Positions 62,700-64,000 of a stretch of DNA of 64,000 nucleotides are shown here, piece by piece. The DNA lies in contig JARBJD010000349.1 of assembly GCA_033064195.1 (NCBI GenBank), positions 1 through 64,000 on the forward strand. The letters are read 5' to 3'. The position numbers and the translations under genes were made by a program. The notes beneath the pieces were generated by a model, which was not told the origin of the DNA, searched no databases, and was given only the letters and a program-made list of their open reading frames with translations. This DNA is from Blattamonas nauphoetae (Eukaryota > Preaxostyla > Oxymonadida). Each line of letters starts with the position of its first letter. The stretch's first letter is position 1.

Positions 62700-64000
62700 G
62701 TCGAGATCAGATCAGATCGGAGGTTGTTGCGATCCCATTCTCGCTTCCCATCAACACACAACGTTTCACACCCACTTTCCCTGTTCCGATGTGTTCAATG
62801 ACTGCATCCTCTGCGACGATGAAGGAGAGATATTTCAGAATCGCGTCGAATACACTGGAGATCGTCGTGAATCCTTCCCCAACTGAAAAGATCGACAATC
62901 GCATTCTTGTTTCCAAACGACGTGATCGACACACTTTCTGTGCTCACAACGAACCCCATCCTCTCGAACAACCCCGCCTCAACAAGCACTTCTCCGTCGA
63001 GAATGTCTGTTGGTTCTTTCCTGAAGATCCCAACGTCTTGCAAGCAAGAAAGCAACTCATCCCACAGCCAGCCTCATAATTTCCGTCATCTCGACACTCA
63101 CGACAAGCGAGGGAGATGGAAGAAGAGCTGAGAGAAGCGAGGCGTTCATCGGGAAGCGGATGGCGTGTGTCACATGTTGGCCCAGAGTGTCGACGACGAT
63201 TCGTGGAAGGCCAAATTCGAGAAGCAGTTCCTGAACGATCTCTCGCCAGTGTTTTGTTCCATTCATCTGTGTCGGCATCGAAATACAAATCATTCCCAGC
63301 CAAACAGTTCTTCGCAGGATCATCTGTCATCGGTTTCACAATTCGTGCCGTGTTGTTGAAGAAGATGCAGCTCAACCACGAAATCGTCGATGTCCCGCCA
63401 GCACTGCACGAAAACAGAACTGCCCCTACATTCCCTGCCGTGTTCGAATTCAACAGAAGGCTCGACGGACTGAGACTGCCCAGCATTCCGTCACAATCAA
63501 GAGCCCCACTGCAACTGCTGAGTCCATCCGAGTTCCCATCCTCAAACCCCACATTCGACTGCATCCATCCATCTGGAAGATGCATGAAGTGCGTTGTGGC
63601 GATCGAAAGTGAAGATGCTGATTTCGAAAAGTTCGTTCTGGTCACTTCCAGATGTGAAGGGGTGATGCAGGAGAGCGAGCCAACACAACAGCATAAAAGT
63701 ACGAATCGAATCTGGAGTTCTGAGACAGAACGAGAACGCCGAGTTTCCCAGAAATCGAATCGCCAGTCTTGTGACAGACCAGCCGCAGTCGCAGAGCATT
63801 CCATCAACGAACAGGCGAGAACGGTCAACGATCCCACTTCATTCCACCAGAGCGCACCTCCGTGTTCGGACGTCGTGGCTGAGGTCCATCAACAGTTGAT
63901 GAAGGTGTGGAGGCCGAGAGGGAAGTGTGGGTCATGGATGGATTGGTTGTTCGAGGTTGTGTCGACGGCGTTCGAGAAACACGCAGAGATCGTCGTGTGA
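62700..64000 (-). pseudogene. pectin-lyase-fold surface protein, partial, frame-disrupted
   Basis: Enters from the right window edge on the minus strand: LTVLACSLMECSATAAGLSQ, SCITPSHLEVTRTNFSKSAS, HLPDGWMQSNVGFEDGNSDG, NTAGNVGAVLFSCSAGGTST, SCIFFNNTARIVKPMTDD, NCLAGNDLYFDADTDEWNKT (the cysteine-bearing beta-helix end typical of this protein type). The sense then hops frames at about 63070 (ECRDDGNYEAG) and 62930 (SVSITSFGNKNAIVDLFSVG, FDAILKYLSFIVAEDAVIEH), ending near 62700. About two disruptions, so probably a pseudogene. 63410-64000 is a near copy of 14470-15065. The plus-strand ORF over the same span is antisense. Confidence 0.65.

Noticed and set aside
63116-64000. 294-codon plus-strand ORF at the window end, and its relative at 14442-15080
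   Set aside because: They are antisense of the pectin-lyase-like protein on the minus strand, which carries recognisable motifs.

Overview
The window looks like a repeat-rich nuclear scaffold of a protist. Best match by recognition is an oxymonad of the Blattamonas nauphoetae type (Preaxostyla). The basis is pectin-lyase-fold surface proteins joined to degenerate kinase domains, a large lineage-specific family with the N-terminal motif SPFLNW and the C-terminal motif HRMLRMEG, tiny GT-AG introns, standard stop codons and no operon structure. The organism call is inference; no database was searched.

Layout. 1-5.3 kb: minisatellites (63-bp, 29-bp, 38-bp and 16-bp units) with no convincing gene. 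5.4-6.6 kb: gene fragments. 6.9-11.5 kb: a DIRS-like element without readable RT or recombinase. 11.6-15.7 kb: a 22-bp minisatellite, a whole SPFLNW gene (minus) and surface-protein relics. 16.4-19.9 kb: a hAT-type element carrying a broken pectin-lyase-like gene. 20-23 kb: a 412-bp MITE and a damaged DDE-type transposase gene with introns. 24.0-42.3 kb: one host gene, a signal peptide - pectin-lyase - beta-sandwich - TM - pseudokinase receptor of about 1,788 codons, split by four unrelated insertions. These are a long-TIR Mutator-like element with a nested MITE, a second TIR element, a transposase-bearing element with an 8-bp TSD, and a whole-looking DIRS-like retroelement. Removing each insertion with one TSD copy leaves the host reading frame intact at all four junctions. 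43-46.7 kb: another minus-strand host gene split, again in frame, by a 1.6-kb element with a 9-bp TSD. 47-52 kb: two MITEs with ends in GGCATG, a second-branch SPFLNW gene with a 35-nt intron, an ABCC transporter relic and a complete SPFLNW gene. 54-59.5 kb: two more SPFLNW genes, one frame-disrupted and one split by a Tc1/mariner-like MITE, on duplicated flanks. 60.5-62.3 kb: the second copy of the long-TIR element, with different cargo. 62.3-64 kb: gene relics, including a copy of the 14.5-15.1 kb segment.

The main message is a gene-rich accessory region under very recent, heavy transposon attack. Element ends, TSDs and internal complementary regions can be read directly, so most element boundaries are exact. 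Several non-autonomous elements carry host-like gene pieces. The host genes are dispersed multigene families (surface receptors and SPFLNW proteins), with no evident pathway linking neighbours.
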